From Thinopyrum elongatum (Eukaryota > Streptophyta > Magnoliopsida > Poales > Poaceae), in the NCBI GenBank assembly GCA_011799875.1, contig CM022300.1:168223837-168287836 (forward strand): a DNA stretch of 64,000 nucleotides. Direction: 5' to 3'. Under the pieces are notes generated by a model that was not told the origin of the DNA, ran no database searches, and saw only the letters and a program-made list of their open reading frames with translations. Positions 9,460-21,498 of this stretch are shown one piece after another (the first letter of the stretch is position 1; every line of letters begins with the position of its first letter). The position numbers and the translations under genes are program-made.

Positions 9460-11090
9460 ATGCCGCCCAAGGCCAGCAAGGGCAAGAGCAAGGAGGCGAA
9501 AGCCGATGTCCCGGAGAGCGAACTGGTGAAGATGCGGAAGAAGTATGTCGTCTTCCCCCCATCGCTCGATGCAGAGGCTCTGAAGAGGCGGTACCAATGA
9601 ATGTGGGCGAAGGAGACGCAAGATCACTCCGCCACATGCGTGATTCCAGGTTCTTGTTCCAAAAGTGGGTCGGACAGATACCCTTTCTTCGCTGCGTATT
9701 TCTATTGCGGGCTCTGCCCCCCATTTTCCGACTTCTTCAATGATATCATGTACACATACGGCTTTCATCTTCTCGATTTCACGCCGAATGCGGTACTGTG
9801 CATGTCCATCTTTGCCCATCTTTACGAAAACTTCGCCGGAGTGATTCGCAACACTACTCTTTTCCGCCATTACTTCTTCCCCCGCATCCAAAAAGGAGAG
9901 GCCCTCTCTGGTTCTATCGCCTGGATCCCAAGGGCTTGGAATAAGGAAATATACCCAGAAGGAGTTTACCGCGAAAAGTGGGACGAATGGCGGGCTGAAT
10001 GGTGCTGGATCAAGGAAGCAGATCCCCATCCGTTTTGTCTTCCCCGGCAACAGAAGGTGGTCCGCGGCAGCGGTTGGAGCAGTCTTGCCGCTGATGACGA
10101 AAAGCTCGCAATCGCCACCACCAGGATTCTTCGCCTGAAAGCTGCCGGGCTGACAATGGAGATGATTGGCTTCGACTTTCTCCGCCGCCACATCGCCACC
10201 TTGCAGAACAGGGGAAGGCCAGCTTGGGAATACCGAAACGCGGCAGATATCATGAGATTGTGCCCCGGGTTGAATAATAATCTGACCACTATGCAGCTGG
10301 GCGCTCTCCGCCAAAAACTATTCCAGCGCGAAGATAAGCATCGGCTGCCGGCAAGGATTGTCCCTTTGTGCAACAACTCCGCCTTGGGGTCAATCATCGC
10401 CTTCATGCTGATGTTCAACACCCACTGTCTTGACGCGACTTGGGCTGAGCCAACTGAGGAGGAAGCATAGAATTTTTTTGACAACTTGACGGAGAGACCC
10501 GTCCGGCAAGAGACAGATTTCATCCGAGCCACCACCGACCAAGAAGTAGCTTACATTGCTACTAGGGTGGAGGAGGCAAATCTTGCCACGGAGGCCGGCA
10601 GCGTTGGCTTCACAGAATGGGAAACCAGCGATGCAGAGGTAGTAGTGGAGGTAAAACCTGCCGGGAAGGACAAAGCTGCCGGGGAATAGAGCAGCACAGC
10701 CGCTGAGAGCTGGTCCGACGAGGACACGGCCGAAGAAGAACCGCAAGAAGAGCTCCCAGCCCCGAAGAAGACGAAGCGTGTTCTTCGGAAGGCTGCATCT
10801 GGCATCCCGGCAAGCCAGCCTTCTTCGAGCGGCGAGGCTCCTGGCAAGAAAGTGGCCGGCAAGACTGCACCGCGGCAAGGGGTTCATCAACAACCTGCGT
10901 GGCGCGTGAGACCCACACCAGCGGCCACCGTTGGCGCGGCAGGGGTGTCTCGCACTACCGTACCGGAAGCTGCCCTAGCGCCTGCCACAGCCAAGCGACC
11001 TAGGACCCCTCCTCCGCCTCCCCACTCAGACATCGCAGCGGAGGCCGATTTCGACATCTCCGGCTTTAGTCCGGAGCGAGAAGAAGAAGA

Positions 11091-11164
11091 GTGAGTACTT
11101 TACCACAGCCTTTATATTCCAATATTGGATCGATCTTACTGACTTGCTCGTATTGTCTCCGTAG
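11091..11164 (+). other. Intron 1 of the element B antisense gene
   Basis: The intron runs from GTGAGTACTT to TTGTCTCCGTAG, is T-rich and 74 bases long, short but normal for plants. Removal joins GAAGAAGAAGA to TGATGCAG and keeps the frame, avoiding the TGA that otherwise ends exon 1 at 11094. Confidence 0.65.
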
Positions 11165-11601
11165 TGATGCAGAAACCTTGCTGGAGAGGATGGCGAAGAG
11201 GACAAAGACTTCCACGGGCGACGAGCCTCCGGCAGGCTCCACGAGCATGCCAGAAACCGTCGTCGTCAGCACGGAGCCCAGTCCTCAATGCAGCCCCCAG
11301 CACAGCCCCTAGCGTAGGTTCACTGTTCTTTTTCCGCTGGCGGGTGCTGAGGCTTCCATTCTTGCCGCTGATATCCTTGGGCTCGCAGGAGAAGAACGGC
11401 AACAAGGAGAGTTGTCGGAAGACATCCCCGTCGTGCCACCTTCATCGACCATGCCGCCCACAAGCACGTCCCCGGCAAGAGATCCTACCGACGAGCCCAT
11501 CCTAACTGAGGAGGAGCCGGCAAGCATGGACACCGGCAACCCTCCCCCGGCAACCGAAGTTGCCGGGAAGGGCGAGGCCACCTCTCAATAGCTCGACACA
11601 G

Positions 11602-11709
11602 GTAATCGATTGCCTCAGAATGCTTGTTACTCTTTCCCTTATCTCTCTGTCTTTAGTCGCTTCAAACTTCAATCTTGATCTTATTCTGTTCTCCTCCTTT
11701 GTCCTTCAG
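11602..11709 (+). other. Intron 2 of the element B antisense gene
   Basis: GTAATCGATTGC to TTTGTCCTTCAG, T-rich, 108 bases. Splicing fuses the acidic exon 2 with the coiled-coil exon 3 in the same frame. Confidence 0.65.
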
Positions 11710-13421
11710 AGTTCCCTGTGATGGAACACATGGATGTCGACGTTGTCATCGAGGAGACCGCCAGGGACGCCGCTACCGAAGCAGACAGGATCGCTGCCAG
11801 TGAGGCCACCAAGGATGACACTGTCGAGGCTGGTGGTACTCTTGACGGGGAGGCCGCCAAGACTGCACAGGAGGAACCCGCCAAGGAACCTAATGAAGGG
11901 GGCGACAGGGAGGCTGATGACCGTACTGACGGCATTCCTGCCGCAGGAGCGCCAGGCGCTGCACCGGCCACGGAGCCATCTGCCACTGGTGAGGCGGTCG
12001 CTGAAGACCAACCGTCAACATCTGAAGGCCCCTCATCCAGCAAATACCTCAAGGTTGGCGAGAACCTGTTTGTCAACTTGTCGGGGACGGCAAGCATTGG
12101 GGCACCAGCCGAAGGAGAAGTTTTTGACAAAGAAATCATCGCTGCTACCGGGCTCAAGGTTGTTGACGATCCCAGCGCTAGCAGCGGCAAATCTGAAGAG
12201 GATCAGCTCCTTCAGGCCATGGGCAAGAATTTCCGCAAGCTCCAGGCTCTCCACCGCGCCCGGAAAGATAAAGCGGATTCCAGAATGGCAGTTGTCGAGG
12301 CGGCCGAGGCAGATTTCCAGAGGCGCGTCGAACAAATGCAAACCTGGTACGCCGAGGCCCTCCAAGAGCTAACTGCTGGCCGGGAACAGGTGAGCCAACA
12401 ATGGACAGAGATCCTCCTGAAGCAATCTGATATGGAGAAGGCGCAGGATGAAGCTACTCAAAGGATTGCTACTGAAGATGCCCTCCTGACGGGGCGCCGC
12501 ATTGCTCTTGATGCTTATGAGGAAGATCTCACCGCACGTGAGCAGGCGCTCGTCGCCAAGCTTCACAGCAAAGATGAAGATATCGAGAAGCTTGTCGCGC
12601 GACGGACCCAGGAGCTGGAGCAAAAACACAAAGAGGCGCTCGAAACTCTGACTGCAAGTCACGCCGGCAAGCTCAAGGAGGCCGTCGATGCTGCCGAAGC
12701 CGCAGAGGCCGCCAAGAACGAGCTGAGCGACAAGGTAAAGAGGCTGGAAATAGATCTCGAAGAGCACGGCAAGGAGCTCTCGACGCTCAAAGGTGATAGG
12801 GAAAAAACCCTCCACTCCTTGGCGGAGATGCAAGTTGCCCTGTCCAACAAAACCAAGCAGCTCTCCTCTGCGGCTGATGCCATTGCAGTTCTGGAATTGA
12901 AGCTGACCACGTTGCAGAAGTCTCTCGAGGCCGGCAAGGCCCGTGAGAAGGCTCTGCTCAAGGATCTCCAAGGAGAGAGGAACCTGCTCAAGAGCGCTGC
13001 CGCCGCCCAAATCGATTACGAGAAGGGGGTGGAGATCTGGACTGGACGTCTCATCGCCGTTGCGGAGAAGCTTACGGCAGAACTGTCAACCATGGGCCTG
13101 TCAAACTTCAGGTATTCTTCCGAGGAAAGGATATCTTCAAGTGCCAGGTTGACGATGTTCTTTGAAAGCATCATCGACACCTTGAGGGTGCTCCAGTCCA
13201 GCCGGGCGACCCAATTGGCCAACGAGACTTGCCGGCTTTGCCGGGCCGTCCTTCGCAAGGTGCTTATCAAGGTGGTGCACAGCAATCCCGGCATCGACCT
13301 CTCCAATGCGCTCGGCCATCTGCCAAGGGACGCAAACATCGAGGCGCTTGAAGAACTTATCGCGCCTATCCTTGAGAAGGTGTATTCCATCAAAAGGATC
13401 GAAGGCCAGCGCAGGGATTAA

Positions 13422-14213
13422 GTGCTCCGCCTTTTCTTGCCGGCATCATTCCATGTAAAAGACAATTAAGTCTCAAGTTAGAATTGTGGCAGCTCATGAA
13501 TGTAATATAACTCGCCTATGTTTAGGTTCATGCTTGCTATTTTCCTTGTCTGATTCCTTTATGTATGGAGTTCACCCTACGCTTACTGAAAAACTTGCCG
13601 GCGCGTAACCTGCCGCGAGTGCTGGGTGCGGGACTTCAGCAGCCTGCTGGAGGCACAGCGGCCGGCAAGACTCCTTGGCGTTCTCAGCACAGCCACTTAA
13701 ATCGTTGAGCGGGCTCGAAACAAAATAAGGGCGCAACTGATTACAACAAGGGTTCCTTCGCGTGTAGATTTTCCATACAAGAGTCGGAATCGTCCAAGGA
13801 AATAACTTGCAATAAAGGAAACTTGCTCTAAGTTTTTAGAACTTAGCTTTCTGTCACTGTCCTTCCTCCGGCAAGCGTCGATTCCAAACGTCGCCAACTA
13901 GTACTCACATCTCCCTTCCCCCCCGGCAAATGTGCACGCGAGGAATCCTTCTATCTTTAAAAACAAAGAAGAGAAAATAAAGACATGAAACCTTGGCGGT
14001 TCGCTAGAACTTACCGGGAGTAGGTGTTATACAACATCTTAAACAGACATGCATATATAAATATGAACATGGGAATCAATAAGGGAATGTACAACACTTA
14101 AGTTTATTCATCTGCGCTCAGGGTCTGCGCCTGGCTTTATACAAAGGATCACATGCCTTGCCGGCAAGACTTGTACAAAAGGGTGGTTGCCGGGAGCCCC
14201 CGGCAACCGCGCC
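13422..14213. other. Convergent 3' region of element B
   Basis: This is the non-coding spacer between the 3' end of the antisense gene and the 3' end of integrase. It has AT-rich stretches that could carry polyadenylation signals for both transcripts (for example AATAAA-like at about 13500 and, on the minus strand, near 14110). No ORF or further element is seen. Confidence 0.6.
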
Positions 14214-17200
14214 TTATGGGTAGAACTTGCGAAGATATTTGATATTCCAGGAATTGCTCACTGGAGCGCCATCTTCGGTCTCCAAGCGGACAGCGCCAGG
14301 CCTGGTGACTCGTACTACCCGATAAGGGCCTTCCCACTTTGGCGTCAACTTGTTTGAATTCTTGGCGGACTGAATCCGTCGAAGAACAAGGTCGCCTTCC
14401 TCAAGGCTTCGGGCATGAACTTTGCGGCTATGGTAGCGGCGCAAAGCTTGCTAGTAGCGTGCAGCTCGCACAGCAGCCTGAAGAAGATTCTCCTCGTGGA
14501 GCACAGCGTCATCTTGCCACAGTTGCTCTTGCTCAAGCTCATCATAAGCGAGCACTCGAGGTGATCCGTACGTGAGTTCCGTGGGGAGAACTGCTTCCGC
14601 TCCGTAGACCAGAGCGAAGGGCGTCTGGCCGGTGGCTTGATTTGGTGTCGTTCTGATTGACCAAAGAACCGCCGGCAACTCATCAATCCAGCGTCTTCCG
14701 CACTTTTTCAGCCTGTCAAAAGTCCTGGTCATGAGACCGTGCAGCACTTCAGCATTAGCCCTCTCTGCTTGGCCGTTGCTTCTCGGGTGAGCAACAGAGG
14801 CAAAACAAATCTTGCCGCCAAAGTCTTGGACGTACTGCATGAAGGTGCGAATTGTGAACTGCGTGCCGTTGTCGGTGATGATCCTGTTGGGTACACCGAA
14901 ATGGCAAACTATCCCTTTAAAGAACTTGACGGCTGATTGTGCTGTCACCTTCCTCACTACTTCCACCTCCGGCCACTTTGTGAACTTGTCGATAGCAACG
15001 TACAAGTACTCAAAGCCCCCGGTAGCACGGGGGAAAGGGCCCAGTATGTCGAGCCCCCAGACCGAAAATGGCCAGGAGAGAGGGATTGTCTGAAGAGCTT
15101 GAGCTGGTTGATGTGATTTCTTCGAATGAAACTGGCACGCTTCACACTTGGTGACTAGTGCAGTTGCATCCTGGAGAGCGGTGGGCCAAAAGAAACCTTG
15201 CCGGAATGCTTTCCTGGCAAGTGCTCTTGATCCTATGTGAGAACCACATATGCCTCCATGTATCTCTGCCAACAGCTCTAGCCCATCCTCCCGAGGAATG
15301 CACTTCAATTTCACACCATTTGGTCTCTTTCTGTACAGGACATCATCGACGAACTTGTACATAACAGACCGACGGGCTACTCTTTCTGCTTCTTCCTGTT
15401 CCTCCGGGAGTTCTCCTATTTGAAGGAAATGGACAATGTGTTGCGCCCATGCTGGAGCCTGAGGCTCGACGGCTAGGACTAAAGGCATCTCCTCCGCCGG
15501 GGGAACGTTTGTCTCGACAGCAAGGGCCTGAGGCCCTACTGGAGCCTGTTGTTCCCCGGCAGGCATGTCGATCCCGGCAACTTCCTTGCCGGCGGCTCCG
15601 GGGAGCTCTGCCAGGAAGTACTGACCAGAGTTCAACTTTCTCCTCTTTTCTTGCTGCATCGATGGCGTCACGGATGGTTGAGTCAATTGGAGCACAAAAG
15701 TTCCTGGTTCCACAGGCAACTTGAGGGCGGCACGCTTTGACAGGTCGTCAACAACACTATTCTCGGCACAAGGAACGTACTCCATTTGTAGACCGTCAAA
15801 GCGCTCTTCCATTTTCCTCACTTCATCCACGTAGGCTTGCATCAATGGACTTTGATAACTCTTGTTAACTTGCCTGACGACAAGTTGTGAATCGCCTTTG
15901 ATGATGAGCTTTTTGATACCAAGGTCTACCGCGATCCTAAGACCGGCAAGCAAACCCTCGTATTCTACAGTGTTGTTGGTCGAACTCTCCCGGGGAAAAT
16001 GCATTTGGACTACGTACTTGAGGTGCTCTCCGGTGGGTGCGACAAGCAGCATGCCAGCACCGGCGCCTTGCAGCGAGAAAGCCCCATCAAAGTACATAAC
16101 CCATTGCTGATCGATTTCCTTGCCGGGGAGAGTTGTTTCCTGAGCCTCTTCATCCAATGTTGGGGTCCATTTTATAATGAACTCCGCCAAGGCCCTGCTC
16201 TGAATCGTCGAAGTGCTTTCAAACATGAGGCCAAAGCTCGACAACTCCAATGCCCACTCCACGATCCTGCTGGTTGCTTCTGGATTTTGCAAAATCCGTT
16301 GCAACGGAAAGCGAGTGACGACAGTGATTTCATGTGCTTGAAAATAATGGCGCAGCTTCCTCGAGGCCATAAGAAGACCGAAAAGCAACTTCTGCACACC
16401 AGAATATCTTGACCTAGCTCCTTGTAAAAGAGAGCTAACAAAATAAACTGGGCGCTGCACCACTTTCTTCTTCTGCACTAGTTCTTCTGTTTGCGCAGAT
16501 CCTATCTTGCCGGGATCAACCCTTGCCGGGGAAGATCTTACCGCGTCACCTGGCGGTCCTGCCACTGGTGTTGCTTCCTCATCAGCCTCTCTCTGCGCCA
16601 CTAGCGCAGCACTAACCACTTGATTTGTTGCTGCCAGATACAGCAGCAACGGCTCTTGTGGTTTAGGCGTGACTAGCGTTGGCGGAGAGGAAAGGTATTT
16701 CTTCAAATCTTGCAGTGCAGCCTCCGCCTCCGGAATCCATTTCATTGGACCTGCCTTCTTCAAAATTTTGAAAAAGGGCAGGGCGCGCTCAGCAGATTTG
16801 GAAATAAACCTGCTTAGAGCAGCAACACAGCCGGCAAGACGACGCACATCCTTGACGCGTCTCGGCGCTTCAATTTTCTCAATAGCTTTGATCTTGTCGG
16901 GGTTCGCTTCGATTCCCCGGCAAGATACAAAGAATCCGAGGAGCTTGCCGGAAGGAACACCGAACACGCACTTCTCAGGATTGAGCTTCAAGTTGATCTT
17001 GCGCAGATTTGCAAATGTTTCTTCTAAATCTTGAATGAGCGTTGCTTTGTCTTTGGTTTTGACCACTATATCATCCATATACGCCTCCATATTTCTATGG
17101 AGTTGAGGCCCAAAACCAATTTCGATTGCTCTCGCAAATGTCGAACCAGCACTTTTCAACCCGAAAGGCATTCATATAAAACAATACGTACCACATGGGA

Positions 17201-17663
17201 TGATAAATGCGGTCTTCTCTTCATCTTCTTTTGCCATAAAAATCTGATGATACCCTGAATAGGCATCAAGGAAGGACAGGAGATCACAACCAGTGGTGGA
17301 ATCCACAATCTGGTCGATGCGCGGCAAGGGAAAGGGATCTTTTGGACAGGCTTTATTGATATCTGTATAATTGATACAAAGCCTCCATTTCCCATTCGCT
17401 TTCCGCACTACAACCGGATTGGCCAACCAGGTTTGATGAAGCACTCCTTTGACCAATCCTGCCACCTCCAGCTTTCTGATTTCTTCGGCAATGAATTCTT
17501 GCCGCTCCAAGGCTTGCTTCCTGACCCTTTTCTTGACGGGCCGCGCATGAGGACAGACAGCAAGGTGGTGCTCAATTACCTCCCTGGGAACATCAGGGAT
17601 GTCAGACGGTTGCCATGCAAACACGTCGACATTCGCCCGCAGGAAGGCAACGAGCGCGCTTTC
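14214..17663 (-). pseudogene. pol: Element B pol: RT, RNase H, archaeal-type RNase H, integrase
   Basis: A single frame has only two stops, TGA at 17174-17172 (before MPFGLKSAG; a CGA to TGA change would explain it) and TAG at 14453-14451. Domains in order are RT (NGKWRLCINYTDINKACPKD, FLDAYSGYHQIF, catalytic YMDD at 17081-17070), RNase H (RPVYFVSSLLQGA, KLRHYFQAHEI) and a second RNase H of archaeal type (MYFDGAFSLQGAGAG, NNTVEYEGLLAGL). Integrase has an HHCC zinc part (H-x4-H near HGGICGSHIGS; CEACQ) and DDE residues in WGLDILGPF, ITDNGTQFT and HPRSNGQAE, and a C-terminus of PKWEGPYRVV type. It is the best-preserved pol in the window, close to functional but broken. Confidence 0.9.
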
Positions 17664-17666
17664 CTA
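17664..17666 (-). promoter_or_regulatory. In-frame UAG between protease and RT in element B
   Basis: On the minus strand it reads GATGACAAATAGGAAAGC, identical to the site at 7515-7517 in A. The frame is open on both sides over the LDDK/ESALVAF junction. Confidence 0.5.
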
Positions 17667-20542
17667 TTTGTCATCTAGGGTGGAACTTATGGTGAAAGTT
17701 CCACCCGTTCCGTCCTCCCTGACGGGCACCTTCTTGGTCTCCGGCGGAGCAGCCTTGGATTTCTTGTTCTTGCCGGTGGAACTCTTTGGTGCATCCTCGA
17801 CGGAAGCGCGGCACTCCAAGGAGGTGCGCTTGCCGGAGTTCGCGCCAAGATTCTTGCCGGTCTTCTTCTTCCCCCCGGGAGTTCCAGCGGCAGGAGCAGG
17901 TGCCTTGATGGCAGGTGCTGCAACTGCTTCCCGGTAAAGTTGGTCGGCACAGATGAGCGCATCCTTCTTATCGGAATGGATAGTGATAACGCTCAACGGC
18001 CCAGGCATCTTCAAAACGTTGTACGCGTAGTGTGATGCCGCCATGAACATAGCCAGCGCTGGCTGACCAAGGATCCCATTGTATGACATGGGGATCTTGG
18101 CGACATCAAACACCACCTTCTCGGTCCTGTAGTTGAGCTCGCTACCAAATGTCACCGGCAGCGTAATCTTGCCCTTGGGCTGGGTTCTTCCCGGATTGAC
18201 ACCTTGAAACGTACCCGTTTCTTCAAGGTCCTCGTCGGGAATTTGGAGCTTTTTGAGCACATCCGGTGAGATTAAGTTTAGGCCGGCCCCACCATCAACT
18301 AGCATTTTCATCACCTTGAGGTTGCGAATCGTTGGCGAGACCAACAATGGCAAGCACCTGACCGCAGTTGTGCGATCAGGGTGATCCTCGGCATCAAAAA
18401 TGATAGGAGTGTTGGACCACTTCAGGGGCTTACATGCATCTGGGGATGGCTCTGCCGCATTGACTTCCCGCACCCACCGTTTGAGTTGACGGTGGGAAGA
18501 ATGCAGCGAGGCACCTCCATCGATACACATGGCCTCTGTAGCCTTCTGGAATTCTTGCTCACTGGACTCATCATCTTCTTCTTTGTCTCGGCCCCGAGCG
18601 GGCCTATCTTTCTGTTGCTTGGCCTTGCCGCGGCGCCCCCCTCGGCCACCGCGCTTCTTGCCGGACCCGTCAGCACCATCTTGGGCCTTCTCCTTATCTC
18701 ACCTTTCATATTCGGCCCTCTGTTTCTCGGCAAGCTGTTCAACTTGCCGGCAGTTCTGGAGATCGTGGCCCTTGGTGCGAGGATCTTGCAATACTGCTTG
18801 CCGGAGTTTTCCGACTTGTCGGCAGCCGCCAAGGCCTGACAGGAAGGGCACCCGGCAAGATCCTTGCCGGGGTCACCAACCTTGGCCTTCTTGGCGGCGC
18901 CGGGGTTGTCGGATTCCTCGACAGCAAGTACGGCCTTGCCACCGCGTTTCCTGTTCCGCCGCCGGCCTTTCCTTGACGGGGCCGCAGCGTCTTCTTCTTT
19001 GGATTCGCCAGCCGCGCCAACAGCCTCGCCAGGGAGTTTCCTCCCCTCTACAGCTCGAGCGCATTTATCGGCCAAAGCGTAAAGCTCGGCAATACTCCTG
19101 ACTTTGTTCATCGCCAGCTCTTCCCTCATTCTGCGGTTGCGCACGTTTTGATGAAATGCGCTAATGACAGCGGCAGGATGAACGTAAGGAATATTGTACT
19201 GCACCCGGCTGAACCTCTGCATAAACTTGCGCAGGGACTCGCCCTCCTTCTGAGGGATGATATGCAAATCACTCTCTTGGCCAGGAGCATGGTGGCCTCC
19301 GACAAAGGAGCCAACAAACTGATGGCACAGATCTGACCAGGAAGAAATAGAATTCTCCGGCAGATGCATCAACCACGACCTGACGTTGGGTTTGAGCACC
19401 AACGGGAAGTAGTTGGCAAGTATCTTGTCATCTCGGCCCCCGGCAGCCTGCACCGCAATGGTGTAGATGCTCAGGAACTCCGAGGGATGGGTCTTACCGT
19501 CATATTTGTCCGGGACCTCCGGTTTGAAGGTTCGGGAGTTTGGCCACTGGACTTGCCGCAGCTCACGGGTAAACGCAGAAGTCCCCACATCATAAGGCAA
19601 GTCTCCTACGTCCCCTGGCGCAGGCTCATCGACAGCTGGCCCTGCGCGCTTATCAGACAGATAGCGCGCTTCCCGTCGCCGCTCGATGGTAGTTCGAGCG
19701 TCCTCCTTGCCTCGTTCTTGGAGAACTTGACGCTGATCGCGGCGCATCCGTGGATCGGACGATGCCGTGGAAACTTCTTCACGGCGATCGACCTGCTAGG
19801 TTGTCGGCCGTCGTTGATGCCGCGGAGGGGAGTGCACCGTGGTTGCACCACCTCCGGTTTTCTCCACATCGGCTCATGCCAGATTGATGGGCCTTCGCTG
19901 TGAGGGCCCTGCCTCTTGCGGTCCATCTTTGTTGGTGAAGCCGATAAGGCTCTGGATAGTAGCCCGCCACTCCTCCATCTTCTCCGGGGCAGGAGGAAAA
20001 TTGAGGAGCAGCTGCGCACGTGCCAAGGCTTCCGCTGGCGTAGGCGGCGGTGACAGGTGCGAGGTACGTGAGGTGCTCTGACTCCTAACCATATTAGAAG
20101 GAGCACCACCACGGTCACGCAACCGCGCGCCACCCCCGCCAGCAGTTCGGTGTGCATGCTGGTCCCGCGCATCTTGGGATCGGTGCGCAGAAATCTTTTC
20201 ATGGGGACGCCCTAAACCACCAGCGCCATGACGTCGCTCATCATGCACGACCTAGGTAGGTCGTGATGCTTGCGCCGGCGTGGGAGCTCCAGTAGGCGCC
20301 CTCCGATCTCTGGAGTTCGTTGTGCCACCCGTAGGCAACACAGCGCCGTCTCTAGATCCAGCGGCGTGCAGGTTGCCACTGCCACTGCGAACGATGCCGC
20401 TCACCTGGCTCGGATCACCAGAACGCCGCGGGGGTTCTAGTCCTCTTCCTTCTGCACCCACGCCGTCGCTCGTACGCGAAGGCGTAGGCAAAATGGACGT
20501 GGACGGTTGTGCCGTCGCGGCGCTCTTCTTCTTGGGCGGCAT
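17667..20542 (-). pseudogene. gag: Element B gag-protease
   Basis: It starts with MPPKKKSAATAQ at 20542, about 80 bases from the PBS. The frame runs through a disordered N-terminus with stops at 20252 and 19874. The capsid domain follows (YDGKTHPSEFLSIYTIAVQA, SWLMHLPENSISS, FMQRFSRVQYNI; about 19600-19050). A zinc-type motif starting YCKI is cut by a frameshift near 18790. After MCIDGGASLHSSH (18530) come protease with LVDGGAG (about 18297) and NGILGQPALAMF, and a basic linker ending in LDDK. The relative order matches A. The frameshift and stops make it non-coding as it stands. Confidence 0.85.
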
Positions 20543-20598
20543 GATGATGAAGAAACTGAGGCACCGATCCCTAGATCAGGTTCACGCAACCTTCAATC

Positions 20599-20616
20599 CC
20601 CCTACCTGGCGTGCCA
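20599..20616 (-). promoter_or_regulatory. Primer-binding site of element B
   Basis: Minus-strand TGGCACGCCAGGTAGGGG lies four bases (TCTT) from the 5' LTR. It differs from the A site by one base. Confidence 0.75.
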
Positions 20617-20620
20617 AAGA

Positions 20621-21493
20621 TGTTGGGGTACGACACCTATGGGATCCAAAGGGACCCCTTTACGATTCGGCGGGGGGAGAGGTATACGCAAAGAGCAGAA
20701 CCAACGATCGACGCGGGAAGATTTTACCCAGGTTCGGGCCGCTGATCAGCGTAAAACCCTACTCCTGCCTTGTGTTCTTATTAGTGTTCTTGAGCCCAGC
20801 CTTCAGGAGCGCTCGCTGTGAACAGTACGTTCAAAGAGCAGCTACGCATGCAGAATGGGCCAGAGGTTCTCCTCCCCTGTAGCAGTTGCCTTGGGCCTCC
20901 TTTTATACACTCAAAGGGGTCACCACAGTGGCAAAATGTACATACATTGAGGTGTAAAGTAGCTACAGGGTAACCATACCTAACCCCTGACGGACTAGGA
21001 CGAACGCATTTAATGCACCGTGAGGTGTTCGTTTAGGTGTCCTTACTTTCTTGGGGATGGAAAAAGGGGCCATCCCATCAGCACCGCTTAAGCTCTCCTC
21101 CATTGGCGCGTCGCCACGCATCCAAAGAAGGACCCAGAATGTCGGGTTTGTCGCTGTGCTAGAGTGGTGGCGCAGCAACAAAACCTTGCCAGGGGCCAAG
21201 CCCTGCTGGGCGCCAAGCCTTGCCGGGCGCCAAGCCTTGCCGGGCGCCAAGCCTTGCCGGGCGCCGAGCCTTGCCGGGCTCCGTAGGCCACCCCAGCAAG
21301 ATCTTGCCGCGGAAGCTGGCCTTCCGATTCCAGCTCTCCTTATCTACTGATCCTCAGATCTCTGACTGGATGGTTTCTTTGATGGCTTGAATCAACCTCG
21401 AACTGTTCCCCGGCAAGCCTTACCGCGAGGACGGCTACAACTGCCCGTGCACAAGTACGGGGTACTAGTGGCCCAATACTTAGTACACCGACA
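20621..21493 (-). repeat. Element B 5' LTR
   Basis: On the plus strand it runs from TGTTGGGGTACGACACC to AGTACACCGACA. Around 21185-21290 it carries four tandem 17-base units (GCCTTGCCGGGCGCCAA type), two more than the 3' LTR. On the minus strand the TATA region TGTATAAAAGGAGGCC lies in the block conserved with A. Confidence 0.95.
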
Positions 21494-21498
21494 GCTTG
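21494..21498 (+). repeat. Target-site duplication of element B, right copy
   Basis: GCTTG matches 8215-8219 exactly. Confidence 0.9.

Larger units (their letters stand above)
9460..13421 (+). pseudogene. Antisense three-exon gene of element B (gypsy-type transposon domain plus coiled coil)
   Basis: Exons at 9460-11090, 11165-11601 and 11710-13421 join in one frame across two GT-AG introns, giving 1,259 codons before the stop at 13419. Residues about 60-170 contain YPFFAAYFYCGLCPPFSDFF and similar runs, which I recognise as the putative gypsy-type transposon domain (Pfam Transposase_28 type) of grass Tat elements. The middle is acidic and proline-rich. Exon 3 (about residues 850-1090) is a long heptad-rich coiled coil (EKLVARRTQELEQKHKEALE). 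Stops in frame at 9598, 10468, 10687, 11310 and 11589 break it. Function unknown; extra antisense ORFs are reported in Tat elements. Confidence 0.75.
8220..21493 (-). mobile_element. Element B: full-length Ty3/Gypsy Tat-lineage element with antisense gene
   Basis: The element is complete: LTRs at 8220-9058 and 20621-21493, a perfect 5-bp TSD, PBS and PPT. Gag-pol is on the minus strand (20542 to 14214). A three-exon gene is on the plus strand (9460-13421), so the two transcription units converge. The LTRs are nearly identical apart from a 34-base length difference and scattered substitutions, so B is younger than A. Gag has a frameshift and stops, pol has only two stops, and the antisense gene has five. 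Confidence 0.95.

Noticed and set aside
9430..10893. Long minus-strand ORFs opposite the antisense gene of B
   Set aside because: Shadows of GC-rich coding on the plus strand; the plus frame carries the domain and the splice-consistent continuation.
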